A DNA stretch of 64,000 nt from assembly GCA_028335825.1 (NCBI GenBank), contig JAIOKI010000001.1, positions 620,001 through 684,000 on the forward strand, given 5' to 3'. Position numbers and translations under genes: made by a program. Under the pieces are notes generated by a model. The model was not told where the DNA came from, made no database searches, and saw nothing but the letters and a program-made list of their open reading frames with translations. Origin of the DNA: Nosema muscidifuracis. Lineage: Eukaryota > Microsporidia > Nosematidae. Below are positions 21,395 through 32,725 of this stretch, one piece after another; positions within the stretch are counted from its first letter, which is position 1; each line of letters starts with the position of its first letter.

Positions 21395-21662
21395 TTATCT
21401 TATGACTATGAATAAGAAAATAATAATAATTTAATTTTTATGACTATGTAAGAAAAAAACTAAACCATCTTATTTTTTATGACTATGTAAGAAACTAATT
21501 AATTTATCTTATGACTATGTAAGAAAAAAACTAATAATTTTATTTTTTATGACTATGTAATGAGAAAATAATTAATTTATCTTATGACTATGTAACAAGA
21601 AAACTAATTAATTTATCTTATGACTATGTAATAAGAAAACTAATAATTTTATTTATAACTAT
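21395..21662. repeat. AT minisatellite with TATGACTATG core, about 8 copies
   Basis: Imperfect units of about 36-43 bp, each with a TTATGACTATGTAA-like core and an A-rich/TTAATTTA spacer. It lies directly downstream of the 20383-21309 gene. Confidence 0.8.
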
Positions 21663-22181
21663 ATCATTACTCATTTCTATAAATAAATTTTATAATAATT
21701 AAGAAATGATTCATAAATATAGCTCAAATATGTGGATATGAAAATATTTTTATATTCAGAGATTATGACTGATATTATTTTTTCCTTTAATAAAAGATTG
21801 TTGATTATCTGTAGAGAGATCAGATTAAAAAAGTATTCAAGTCATATTTAAAGATATTTTTCTTCTCATAGCAGTCAATATATATTTTATATCAAATTCA
21901 TCTTCTTTTAATTTATTTCCTTTTTTAATTAAAATAAACTTTTAATAATTAGTTAAATAAAATATTATACTGCATCAATTTAAATTAAGTATATTCGTTA
22001 AATAATTATCTTGTTTTATATATACAAGATCTCTAATAATATTTGCTTTATAATCATTCATATGAGTAATTTCATATTTATTTATGTAAAATTATTGCCA
22101 AAATAATTGAAAAAATATTCGTTGATATTTTTTATGATGTGAAGTTTGATTGAAATTATAACTCATAATATTTAACAAATA
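21663..22181. other. AT-rich intergenic interval
   Basis: No gene or repeat array recognised. Confidence 0.45.
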
Positions 22182-24496
22182 TTAATCAATAAATTTAATT
22201 TTCTTAAAAAATTTCATCATAAGTCCAACATTTCCTTGATAAATTCTAAATGACAAACTATCTTTATCTAAATCCCATTCTAGTAAATCATTTACAATCA
22301 TATTATTGAAACACTTCTCAGATACAATAAATGGTATAAACATACCTATTAGAATTGAAAGACTACGACACGCTTTTACATTATATCCTGAGTTTTGTAT
22401 TAGTAATCTATTTTCGAATAACTTATCACAATATTGAGTAAGATTTTCTATGACATTGTATTTTAAATATGGATTTGTAGATCTACTTAGACATCCAATA
22501 AAATTACAAAAATCACTACTATTTCTCCATTTTATTTTTTGTATCTCAATAAACTTAATTAAATTAAGTAATACAAGCATTTGTTGTACCTTAACAGAAT
22601 CATTAGATAAACTTGATATATATAAATAAGATTGACATATCATTATCTTTTCTATAGAATTATCAAGTAAACGTATTTTATCGTATACAAACTGATTCAA
22701 AACAGATAAATTACTGTCTAAATCTATATATTTAGATTTAATTAAAACTTGTCCTTTCCTAGAAATTGTTTTATAACTGTATTTCAAAGAATTACTAACT
22801 AGATTAGGTAAGCCTGCATTAGCATAATAAGTCAATAATTCTTTATAAGCTGGAGTTTCTTTGTATTCTATATCGGCCTTACATGAAAATTTAAATTTAG
22901 CTCCAGAAATTGATGTTAATAATGATTCCATACGTTTTATCTCATTAAATTTATCTTCAGTATCTTGATAAGCAAGTGGAGATTGCCAAGAATCAATTTT
23001 TAGGGATTCATCATTGTGTATTATACACATAATATTGTATAAATAAGAATATTCATTATCTATTAGTTTCTGAATCTTGAGATATTGTTTTAAATCCTTT
23101 GTTTCTATAAATATAGCATCGTAAAGATGTTTAGTACTTCTATCGCTAAACATATTTTTTAAATCGGAAGTAAATTTAGAAAAATTGACAAAATCTGCAT
23201 TAAGAACTTTCCATTTATCAGATAAAATATGATTTTGAGTTACTAATTCAGATGTTGAAACATCATTGCTCTGTATCTTCAAATTTTTTTTATTAGAAAC
23301 AGTTTTATGTTTTTCACAATCTGTTATAGAATTTTCTAAAAACTTTTTAAGTAAACTTTCTTTGTTTTCCATTAACTTAGTTTTAGATTTCGATGAATCT
23401 TTTTTTGGCAAAATAGCTCTATTTTTGATATCTTGAGAAGTTGATATAGAAGAAACTGGATTCTGAGTAGAAGAACTAGGTTGTATTATTTGACACGGAA
23501 TTGTTAGAAATATTTGTGGTAGATGAATGTTATAAACAGGATTGTTTATAATTATTTTTTCATTGCTTTTTATTCTTTCTTTAGCTTTATATAAAGAATT
23601 AGATTCATTTTTCTTTTTTCGTAAAATATCAAATATTCTCTCACATTTTTCGTGAGTTTCTTGTCCACATATTTCTTTAATTTTCCCAGGAAATTTTTTT
23701 TTATAAAACAAAGTCGTTTTATCAATTCACGATATTTATCGATTTTTTTCTTATCATTATCTATTGCAAAGGAATCTGTTGTATTTTTGTCATCATTTTC
23801 ATAGTCATCTGTAGTTAAATCTATTACAGTATCTATTTGGTTTAAAGTAGAATTCTTATGACAAATATTATTCGTATTTATATTTTGCGAATAATTTTCT
23901 TGTATATTTAATGATTCAATATGAATCATATTAGGATCTTGAATATCATCTTTAACTAATTCTGTTTGATATATATCAGAAGTATAATTTGTTATGACTG
24001 TATTCTCTGCTGAATAATCTATAAAATTAACATTTTGATTATTTTCATAGATAACATTATCTGTTGACTCTACTATTAAATTTTGGGGTTCTAAGTAATT
24101 TGGTGATGAGTCATAAACATCTTCGATTATATGAATATCTTCAAAATTATTAGTGCAATTTTTATTGTCTTTTTCAATAAACAATGGCATTTCTTCAGTT
24201 ATATTTGCTTCCAATTCGGAAAAATTAAAATTATCATTATTAAGATTATTGGCAAAGTCTACTAAAGTATCTGGAACAGAATTATCGTCTAATGACATCA
24301 TTACATCATCTAAAATTATATCATTGCTCATATCATTTTGATTAAAATTCATATTATCGTTAAGTTTCATAATATCAGTTAAACTTATATCATTATTATT
24401 AAAATTAATAAGACTATCAATTGAGTTTTGTACATCAAAATCTTCTAATACTTGTATGGTACAAAATAAGCCTCTAAAAATACTGATAAATAACAT
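22182..24496 (-). CDS. Two-frame gene of a microsporidian-type unknown family; -1 frame change at A9
   Basis: Frame 1 runs from the ATG at 24494-24496 (CCCC three bases upstream) to a stop at 23570 (308 codons): an Asn/Asp-rich acidic region, then KRLCFIKKNFLGK. A second frame, -1 relative to it, is open from just upstream of 23711 to 22182 and encodes the rest (509 codons, without a good ATG at its head). The frames overlap by about 140 bp around a run of nine A (plus-strand T at 23694-23702). The paralogue at 29646-31145 has an acidic N-terminal part and a matching C-terminal domain in one frame (compare LIGMFIPFIVS with ILGFIIPYMIS, and VGLMMKFFKKI with VRIIMMILEQT), so these two frames almost certainly form one gene. 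The cause could be a homopolymer sequencing error, a true indel, or slippage at A AAA AAA. Function unknown; mostly helical, no membrane segment. Confidence 0.65.
23694..23702 (-). other. A9 homopolymer at the frame change
   Basis: On the coding strand the context is ATA AAA AAA AAT in frame 1, which contains the -1 slippery heptamer A AAA AAA. The downstream frame needed to continue the family domain is -1. Confidence 0.6.
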
Positions 24497-24499
24497 TAA

Positions 24500-24503
24500 G
24501 GGG
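24500..24503 (-). promoter_or_regulatory. C-run start-proximal motif of the two-frame gene
   Basis: CCCC three bases before the ATG at 24496, fixing the 5' end of the gene in frame 1. Confidence 0.6.
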
Positions 24504-24984
24504 CTATTAAATAACGATTTTAATAAAAAAAAATTTGAGATTTTTGAATGATTTTTAATAAATTAAAATTCAAAATATATTTTTTGATAAAATTTATAAT
24601 CTTATTATTTATAAAAATGATTTAGACGACATCTAAATTTTAATATTTAAAATTTATGATTTTTAATGTTAAATAATTAAGGGCTAAAATATATATTAAT
24701 GAATGATACAGCCATTCACAGAAAAAAACATTATTTATCAACTTTAGAAGATAAAGCCTCATTTAGAATAAGAATTCCAAGAGTTGTAAAGTGAAACGTA
24801 TCTAATATTAATGATTCAATCTTTACAAACGAAAAAATCACCAAGATGTCTTGAAATATACAGTAAAGATAAATTAGAACAGAAACTCCATTATTTTTTA
24901 TTAATTTGATGACATCAATATATTACGATTTGACTGTTATAAAAATAAAGATATACCGAAATTATTATTTTAATATGAAACAAA

Positions 24985-27480
24985 ATTAACAGGATTACAC
25001 TAAAAAACCTTCTTCTAGTCTTGGCAAAGGCTTGACTAATATCAACTTTTGCGCTTTACAAACATCTAAAGTCTGATATTTTTTAACTTTAGTTCTTCTT
25101 CATTATTTTTTTATAAATGATGGATGCTTAATTGAATTTGTAATCGTTACACTTTCTAAATAAAATTATTACTCTTTTTTAAATTGTGTTATATTCAGCT
25201 TTCTAAATTAAGACCTTTTTATAATGGCAATGTAAATTAGTTCTAATTCTATCCTATGTATCCATTTATGATTCATAATCTAACTATATAGATTTAGTTT
25301 CCTTTTTCTTTTAATAATTCAGAGAGTGAACTTGTTCTTTAGGTTGTATAATTAATTAAAAAGGTCTAAATCAGGCTAGTATATATTTTTTCTATTTAAT
25401 ACATTTTATAGCTTTTCTTTTTAAAATAGTAATTTAAAATTATACAGTCCCATTACTAATTTATGTTGTATATTTTTACTATAATATCAACATTACAAAC
25501 TCCTTTTTTTTTTTCAATACAATCCTTCATTGAATGATGTTTTTTTCAATAATGTTATGGAGGATAATTTTCTAGTTCCTTGTATTCATTTGGTTTTATT
25601 TCTATAATTATTAAATAAGATGGCATGCTTATATAATTTAGTTTTACAAATCTTCTTCCATATTTTACTTTTTCCTAAGATTTCTATTAAAGTCTTCAAT
25701 TCATTCTAAGTAATTGTAGCTTAGTGTAATTTAATATATCTACGGAGATTTTCATCTTAGTAGGCTATTTTTACACATTTATTTTAAATTTTACTACTTA
25801 CCAAATTTTTGTATTTTTTATCATCTCGTAAAAGTTTCCTCGGTTTTTGCTATTATTTCTATATCATTCATATAAAAAGGTAATGAATTTAGAATTGTGT
25901 TCATAATTATTCAGTCTCTATTTTTTAGGTACATTTATTTAGTTTTTTACTAAGAAAATCTAGCAATAGCCTAAGATTACTCAATCAAATTTTCTTATTT
26001 AATTGCAAGTTTTAATTTCTATTTTTGAATTATATTTTTATTTCACGAATTTCTCTATTCACATTAATAATTAATGACATTTTATTATATAAAAAGGAGG
26101 TTTTGATTAGACTTACATCTTTATAATATCTATACACGTATTATTTAACTTATATTCATTTCTCTTATTAAGATTATATTGATAAGAGCTTACTATTTGA
26201 CCTCTATACGTATCTGGTTCACATAATACGGAATTTATTTATTACTAGTTTATACCTTAAACTTTCAAAAAATCGGTCAAAAGCACTCTTTGGTATTAAA
26301 TACGTTTTTAATACAAAGCACTACTCCTTCTTATCGTAGATACTTAAATAAATTGCTCTCACGATCTTATATAAATAATTATAGATTACGGACATTTTCT
26401 TTTAGAGAAAAAAATATTTTTTTCAGGTTATAGGGCTTTACAAATTGGAAGTTAAATTATTTTGTTATTAAATCTTTTTATACATCTTGTTGACTTAAAT
26501 TGTATTCTAAGATAAAATTATCTTATCATGTTTTCATTTCTTACAATTTTATTAACAGATAGTTGGCCAAACTCTTCAATTTATTCTAGGCTATTTCTTA
26601 GTCTCAATTTTATTCTCATTTTCTTGCAAAAATCTCTAGATTCATCTTTAATATAATTTGAATTTGCCATTTTCTCTTAGAATCTCTCTTCCTTTTTTTA
26701 TCTTCCATACATTTATTTAAATAACAACTCTCTCATTTAAGAATGATTTCATTATTGTAACAATTTAGGTTTAGCATGTATCAAACTTTTAGTCTCATAT
26801 AACTTCTTTTTTTTTATTTGTTGGGGTTAAATTTTAAAGTCTTCTGCAAACTTGCAGAACATATTGCGTATCTTTTCTATCTCACTTTATTTCTTAACTA
26901 TACTACTTTTTCATATATCTTTTTCCTTTTTTTGCAAAAGATCTTTATGCCTTATTATAGCCAATTTGTTACACTCTTTGTGGGTGGTTCTATCAAAAAA
27001 TTCCAATAGCTAAGTTTAGTAATTCGATGTACATACATCACATTTGGAATGCTTATTTCTATTTCTTAATTATTGATCTTCAGTCATATTTTAAATTGTT
27101 GATATCTTAACTTTTTTTTGTCATATGCTTTTCTAACGTTTTGTATCCTGAATTTTAAAAGTTTTCATTTTCTCACATCAGTCAGACTTCCTACTTAGTT
27201 TATATATATATTTTGTGCCATTTTCTTTGTATATTTTCAGAATGATACCACAATAGAACGATGCTACTTTGTCTTAGTCTATTTTAGGCATCTGATGATG
27301 AATGATTAGTAATCTTTACTTGATTATTCCTCCATAGATCTTCTATTTAACTTATGATCGTCATAAGTGAAAAAAATTGTTTTCGCTACTTAATCCTTTA
27401 AGAACTTATCTTATTGATGTTTTAAAGTGTTTTGTCAGTCTTATTTTCTGCTAAATTTATTTATTTATTAAAATTCACTA
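24985..27480 (-). mobile_element. Decayed LINE relic on the minus strand
   Basis: A 2.5-kb stretch with higher C+T on the plus strand (A+G on the minus strand) than its surroundings and no usable ORF. On the minus strand near 25890-25830 it reads PFYMNDIEIIAKTEETFTR, which matches the YxDD catalytic region and following helix of LINE reverse transcriptases (one catalytic Asp is now Asn). Further along the same strand near 25650-25570, NYISMPSYLIIIEIKPNEY parallels the INEHG..SINYYIGIIEAKP block of the left-edge element. Upstream on this strand there is lysine-rich debris. Many stops and frame changes make it an old dead copy. Boundaries are approximate; the left one is where the base composition changes near 24985. 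Confidence 0.5.
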
Positions 27481-27821
27481 GATTTATAACAACATGATTT
27501 TTTTCAAAAAGTGCTGTATTTGGTAAAGATAAATGATATTTTAATTTATATAAATTCGAATCATATTATAAAGCATTTGATATATTTAACATATAAAAAT
27601 TATCTGTTTTATTCTAGACAAAAACTTAAAAAATATAAAAATAAATATAAAATTTTTAGTTTATTTGTTTACACACCATAATTAAAAATACAAACTCTAT
27701 AAAATATCTTTCTATGAGTATTCATTGAACTTCTGATTTATTTTATTAATAAGTATGAGCCATAATATTTCGATCAAAAACTTGTAGATATTATTTATAT
27801 TTTAATAGAACTTTTTCCTAT

Positions 27822-27999
27822 AAGATTTAATCTTAATCGTTACAAAAGTTGTTTATACTTTGCTCTATACAATCCAATTCCATCTATATTTAAGTATAAC
27901 TTTTTAATCTAAGATTTAATCTTAATCATTACAAAAGTTGTTTATACTTTGCTCTATACAATCTAATTTCATTTATATTTTAGTATAACTGTTAAGATT
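27822..27999. repeat. Tandem duplication, 89-bp unit
   Basis: Two copies beginning AAGATTTAATCTTAATC at 27822 and 27911, both containing AAAAGTTGTTTATACTTTGC. They differ by a few substitutions and small indels. Confidence 0.85.
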
Positions 28000-29335
28000 A
28001 TACAAATTAAGATTATTCAATAATTATAAAAATAGTGAAGAGTGAGTCATCACATAACAATTTTATTTTATTAAAGTTTTTTAAGAGTATAATTACAATA
28101 ATATAGATATATTTCAATTTTTTTGTAAAATTTATATAACTTTATATGACAATCAACTTATAAAATTTTTAAATATTTTAATTTACTTAAACTTATTTTC
28201 CAGTCTTTTATTGTAGAAACATGTTTTCTTTGAAATTTAAAAGGTTTAATATAACAAAAATAATGTATTTATTTAATTTTTTAGAAAGAGTAAGATAATA
28301 AAAATTTCATCTATATATTATAATATTAGCTTTTCTAGTTCTTAATGAATAATTCTAATATAATTATCAGACGTGATATTCTTAATTTTTTACCTGTAAC
28401 CTGATCAATTATTAATCCTTAGATAAATAATAAGAGGTTCAAATTATTTAATAAATTTTTTATTTGATAGAATAAAATTATATTTTTGTCAGTTTTCAAT
28501 CTTTTTAATTTACTAAGAATACGTGTATATTTATTAAAAAATTAAACAAGCAAATATAACAAGTTATCAACCAAATAAATTTTTTCTATCACTCTATTGA
28601 ATAAATTTTATGAAAAATCTAAGTCTTAATAATGGCTTGCTACCTAACTTAAACAAAATAAATTTATTTAGAAATAGTTTTATTATGATACAGTATGTTA
28701 AAGAAAATCTAATCTGTGTACTGAGATTTTATCTTCCAGATATGAAGTCTTAGAAGTAAATAATAAAAGCTATAATTCTTAATATATTTATAAATCCAAT
28801 GACTAAAAACTAAAACATGAAAAGAGTGAGTAATAATTTAATAATAATGTTGAAACTGTGAGTCTTAGAAATATTTCTCTTTTAATATATTCTGTTATTG
28901 ATTTCTAATTATAAATAACGTAAATTAAAGAAGGCATGAAACATAAAAAATAAATCTTATACTGACTTTATGGAAAAAGGCAGAGGCTAGTTTATACAGT
29001 ATTTAAATGATATATGTAATTTAAAAATATAAGAAGCTTTTTTAATCTTAAAATGATAAAATGTTTTCTACTTTAAATTTTATCACTTAAGTTTTTTTTT
29101 CTATATTTCAAATTCAATCATTATTTTATTACATTAGATTTATTTTCATTTATTAAATTATATTAAAAATATCTATAAATTTATTAAAAAACTACGTGTA
29201 ATGACATCTATCATATTCAAATCAAAGAATTTCAATACAAAATAAACAGAATTATTATAATTCATCTTTTTTTAATAAATAATATCTATGAAAGAATTAT
29301 CTATGTTTTAAAAGTCTTTATGAAATATTTTCACA

Positions 29336-29570
29336 ATTTATTACTCCCTTCTTATAAAAAAATAATTTTTAAGAAATTAATCATATATATGTGAAATTAA
29401 TATAAAATATGCTAAGTAGATCTTTAACTTATATAATTGATTATTAATAACTGAAATTTATTACTCTCTTTTTATAAAAAAATAATTTTTAAGAAATTAA
29501 TCATATTATATGTGAAATTAATAATAAAATATTCTAAATAGATCTTTAACTTATATAATTGATTATTAAA
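29336..29570. repeat. Tandem duplication, 120-bp unit
   Basis: Two near-identical copies starting TTACTCCCTTCTTATAAAA at 29341 and its counterpart at 29461, each containing TAGATCTTTAACTTATATAA. Confidence 0.85.
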
Positions 29571-29645
29571 ACATGTATATTATTTTATTAATAACTGAAT
29601 TTAATATAAAAAATTATTTATAAATTTTCTAATTTAACACCTTAA

Positions 29646-31145
29646 ATGTTTTATTTCTACTTTTTTAATTCAATCTATTCTTCTTATAACGAACAAAATT
29701 CATTCTACAATTCACCAACACAAATAGAAGATAAAATACATCTAAAATCTGATTATGGAGATGATCTTGATATCATAATGGAAGACATGTTTGATATTAT
29801 AAAAAGGGATCATTCAGATCTACATGAAAAAATATATTGCACAGATGAAGAATTAAATTTAACAAATGAAGTTAACAATATTAATATAGAAAAATCTGAA
29901 GATATAAATAATACAGAAAATTCCCAAAATATTTTTAATAATAATTTAATAGAAAAAATTGACAACGATTTTGAATCAGATTTCATTCTTACATATTGCA
30001 AGGATAAAGAATTAAATTTAAAAAATGAAGTTAACGATATTAATATAGAAAAATATGAGAATTCAAATAATACAGAAAATTTCCAAAATACTTTTAATAA
30101 TAATTTAATAGAAAAAATTGACAACGATTTTGAATCAGATTTCATTCTCAAATATATTTATAATTACAAATACAATTTTTCATTTGATAAAATATTAACT
30201 TACTATAACGAAAAAATTAATTCTATATACATTATCAATAGATATAGAATCGATGATAGTTCAGTATTGGTACAGTTTTATTATTTTCTTAATGGACTTA
30301 TAAAAAAATCTTTGTTCAATAATTCTAAATTGATAAAGATTAATTTAACGAAAAATTCATCTAACTTGATGACACTTAAAGAATTATTTAATAGTACCAA
30401 TGATATGGTAAATTATCTTAATAAAAAAAAATATAAATTTTTATTTATGAAGATTAAAGATTCTGATGTAAAACCTAATTACTTATTACTAAAAAAATTA
30501 TTTGATAAAATATCTCAAGATCATTTAGCTAATGAGAAAACTTATACAGATACATATTCATATATAAAATTAGTAAAAACATGTCCAGATCTATTAATTA
30601 TAAAAAAACAAGATAAAAATATAGAATATCTTGAATTATTTATTTTTAATTTATTAGATAAATTAATTATTAATATTGACTCATTTATTCTATACCAAAT
30701 ATTTATATATATAATAACATATCCTATAGAAAAAATCCAATATTATAAATTATTATCATTGATGGTACTAATAAAAAATTATCACTTCGATAAAAATATG
30801 TATTATATATCTCTAGAGGATTATAAAAAATATATGAGCTTGCTTCTAAAAATATGTAACAACAATACGAATTCAACATTTATCATACAATCAGAATTCT
30901 TTTATGAACAAATATACAAGCTAAGGATAAAATTGAGGATGGGAATTTTAAATACAGAAGAGTCTAAACAATTATTAAGAATATTAGGATTTATAATACC
31001 ATACATGATAAGTCATTCTGAATTTAAAATTAATATTGAAAATTCTTTAGAATTTGATGCTATTAGTTCAATATTTTATGAAGAATCAGTTAGAATTATT
31101 ATGATGATATTGGAACAGACTTGTACGAAATATAAAAGGAATTAA
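29646..31145 (+). CDS. Unknown family protein, single-frame paralogue of the 22182-24496 gene
   Basis: A 499-residue protein starting MFYFYFFNSIYSSY. The N-terminal third is acidic and contains a tandem duplication of about 55 residues (unit: EELNLTNEVNNINIEKSE ... FNNNLIEKIDNDFESDFIL, about residues 65-118 and 119-173). The rest is a helical domain ending with the block shared with the two-frame gene: LRILGFIIPYMIS, then SIFYEESVRIIMMILEQ. The hydrophobic start could be a short signal sequence, but an acidic linker follows at once. A CACC is the nearest C-run, weaker than at most genes. The function is not recognised; the local pair suggests a lineage-specific family. Confidence 0.7.
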   Translation: MFYFYFFNSIYSSYNEQNSFYNSPTQIEDKIHLKSDYGDDLDIIMEDMFDIIKRDHSDLHEKIYCTDEELNLTNEVNNINIEKSEDINNTENSQNIFNNNLIEKIDNDFESDFILTYCKDKELNLKNEVNDINIEKYENSNNTENFQNTFNNNLIEKIDNDFESDFILKYIYNYKYNFSFDKILTYYNEKINSIYIINRYRIDDSSVLVQFYYFLNGLIKKSLFNNSKLIKINLTKNSSNLMTLKELFNSTNDMVNYLNKKKYKFLFMKIKDSDVKPNYLLLKKLFDKISQDHLANEKTYTDTYSYIKLVKTCPDLLIIKKQDKNIEYLELFIFNLLDKLIINIDSFILYQIFIYIITYPIEKIQYYKLLSLMVLIKNYHFDKNMYYISLEDYKKYMSLLLKICNNNTNSTFIIQSEFFYEQIYKLRIKLRMGILNTEESKQLLRILGFIIPYMISHSEFKINIENSLEFDAISSIFYEESVRIIMMILEQTCTKYKRN

Positions 31146-31319
31146 AAATAATTAATTAAAATAAATTCTTAATTTCTATTTAGATTTCTCAATATCACAT
31201 TATATTTGATTTTATTTTTAGTTTTGAATTTCTCGTTAATTTTTCTAGTTAATATTTAGTACTTAAGATTTTATAAATATTTTTCTTATAAAAATTTAAT
31301 ATATCATCCCATTTTATAA

Positions 31320-31480
31320 ATTATTCATACACATATTATATAAATAAAGTACATTAAATTTTTCATTATTCATACACATATTATATAATTTATTTTTTCA
31401 TTATTCATACACTTATATAAAAATTATAATTTATTTTTCATTATTTAATTTATTCATACACATATTATATAAATAAGGTA
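31320..31480. repeat. Duplicated 3' end of the 31431 gene
   Basis: Three to four imperfect copies of a TTCATTATTCATACACATATTATATAA-like unit downstream of, and partly inside, the 3' end of the 31431-31958 gene. One copy also carries the GTACATTAAATTTTTCA word found in the coding end, so the array arose by tandem duplication of the gene's last codons and flank. Confidence 0.7.
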
Positions 31481-31958
31481 CATTAAATTTTTCATATACA
31501 TCATCTAACCATTTTATGACATCATTATTACTTTTATTATTAAATAACTTTATATTTATATAATCATATTTATCTTTTACAGTCTGCAAATATAAATTAA
31601 TTTTATACATACATAATTTATCATCATCCTGATATTTAATAAGTAATTGTAATATTCTTACATAGACTATCTTAAGAAGAAGTTCCTGATCATATTTTAC
31701 TTGTAATTTTGATATAAGAGATTTACAAATAAGTTTATCTAGTAATATATCTTCATGGGTATTATCTTGTACTTTATTAGTTTTATTTTTTATTTTATTT
31801 AGTACATTAAATTTATAAGATTCTACTATCTTGTATAATATGTAGTCTAAGTAGTAGACATCTACTATATTATAATTTATATTAGAATTTATAGAATTTA
31901 TATTTTCATCTGTATTATTAGAATTTATATTTTTATTAGAATCCTTATTATCTATCAT
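31431..31958 (-). CDS. Hypothetical protein, 175 residues
   Basis: The start ATG is immediately followed upstream by CCCC (31961-31964). The N-terminal 30 residues are an Asn/Ser low-complexity stretch; the remainder is a lysine- and leucine-rich helical region with YLDYILYKIVESYKF and LLLKIVYVRILQLLIKY. It has no signal peptide or membrane anchor. It is possibly a small cytosolic or nuclear subunit, but I recognise no family. Confidence 0.65.
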   Translation of the reverse strand: MIDNKDSNKNINSNNTDENINSINSNINYNIVDVYYLDYILYKIVESYKFNVLNKIKNKTNKVQDNTHEDILLDKLICKSLISKLQVKYDQELLLKIVYVRILQLLIKYQDDDKLCMYKINLYLQTVKDKYDYINIKLFNNKSNNDVIKWLDDVYEKFNVPYLYNMCMNKLNNEK

Positions 31959-31960
31959 AA

Positions 31961-31964
31961 GGGG
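31961..31964 (-). promoter_or_regulatory. C-run start-proximal motif of the 31431-31958 gene
   Basis: CCCC two bases before the ATG. Confidence 0.6.
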
Positions 31965-32199
31965 TAATAAATTATTTTATATTGACTAGTTAAATTTATA
32001 TCGTTTTTAATAGAAATGAATTTTTTTATAAGGGAAAAATAAGTTTTATACATTTTATTAATAATTATTTTTATGTATAAAGACTAAATATATTTATTAA
32101 TAATAAGTCAGTATTATAATTTATAAATATTTTTATACATGTCGTTTCTTTAAATAAATATTTTTATACAAGTCGTTTCTTTAGATGAATATTTTTAAA

Positions 32200-32202
32200 C
32201 CC
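32200..32202 (+). promoter_or_regulatory. C-run start-proximal motif of the LSm gene
   Basis: CCC four bases before the ATG at 32207, deciding the very short N terminus. Confidence 0.6.
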
Positions 32203-32206
32203 TTCT

Positions 32207-32395
32207 ATGTTAATAAAAAATATTAAGAATAAACAAGTTACAGTACATACAAAAGATAAATTAATTATAGAAGGATTTATTTTACAAGTAGATAAAGAAA
32301 GTAATCTTCTTATGAAGGATGTAAGTATTAATAAAAAAGATAATTTAGATAAAATAAGTGTAAGAGGAAGTGATATTTGTTATATTGTGTATTAG
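32207..32395 (+). CDS. LSM2-like: Sm-like (LSm) RNA-binding protein, most like LSm2
   Basis: A 62-residue protein that is essentially a bare Sm fold. The Sm1 motif runs from NKQVTVHTKDKLIIEGFILQ to VDKESNLLMKDV (about residues 8-40), with the conserved turn and the Asn of the RNA-binding loop (SNLLM). The Sm2 motif is ISVRGSDICYI (about 50-60), with the invariant Arg-Gly. The DVSI...RGSDICYI arrangement is closest to LSm2 (DISV...RGSVVRYV), where the ring takes part in U6 snRNP or mRNA decay, but SmD1 has a related arrangement and cannot be excluded. At 62 residues it is shorter than LSm2 of yeast or human (about 95), with no N-terminal helix extension and no tail. CCC supports the start. Confidence 0.75.
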   Translation: MLIKNIKNKQVTVHTKDKLIIEGFILQVDKESNLLMKDVSINKKDNLDKISVRGSDICYIVY

Positions 32396-32439
32396 ATAAT
32401 AAAATTATATAAAATATCATCCTTTTTTTATATAGCTAC

Positions 32440-32690
32440 TTTTTATTATGAAGTATCACTACCCTTCTAATATACTTCATTACCCTTTCAAAATACTTCA
32501 TTAAATAGTATAACTAAAAATTATACCCTTTCTTCTAATAAATTATAGTCTCCCTTCTTATATAGTATCACTACCCTTATAATAAATTCTTCACTACTAC
32601 CCTTTTAATATACTCCATTATCCTTCTAAAATACTTCACTACCCTTTTAATATACTCCATTACCCTTCTAAAATACTCCATAAATAAAAG
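32440..32690. repeat. C-containing AT minisatellite, unit about 25-30 bp
   Basis: Imperfect units around TACCCTTCTAAAATACTTCAT and TACCCTTTTAATATACTCCAT between two convergent genes. They contain about ten ACCCTT words that resemble the promoter C-run but have no ATG partner. Confidence 0.8.
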
Positions 32691-32725
32691 TATATTAAAA
32701 AATTATACCCTCCCCTTATTAAATA

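Larger units (their letters stand above)
27481..29645. other. AT-rich gene-free interval with two short tandem duplications
   Basis: No gene seen. Contains the 89-bp duplication at 27822-27999 and the 120-bp duplication at 29336-29570, listed separately. Confidence 0.5.

Noticed and set aside
26818-27009. 63-codon plus-strand frame with hydrophobic residues
   Set aside because: Lies opposite the minus-strand LINE relic; apparent membrane segments come from its T-rich complement.
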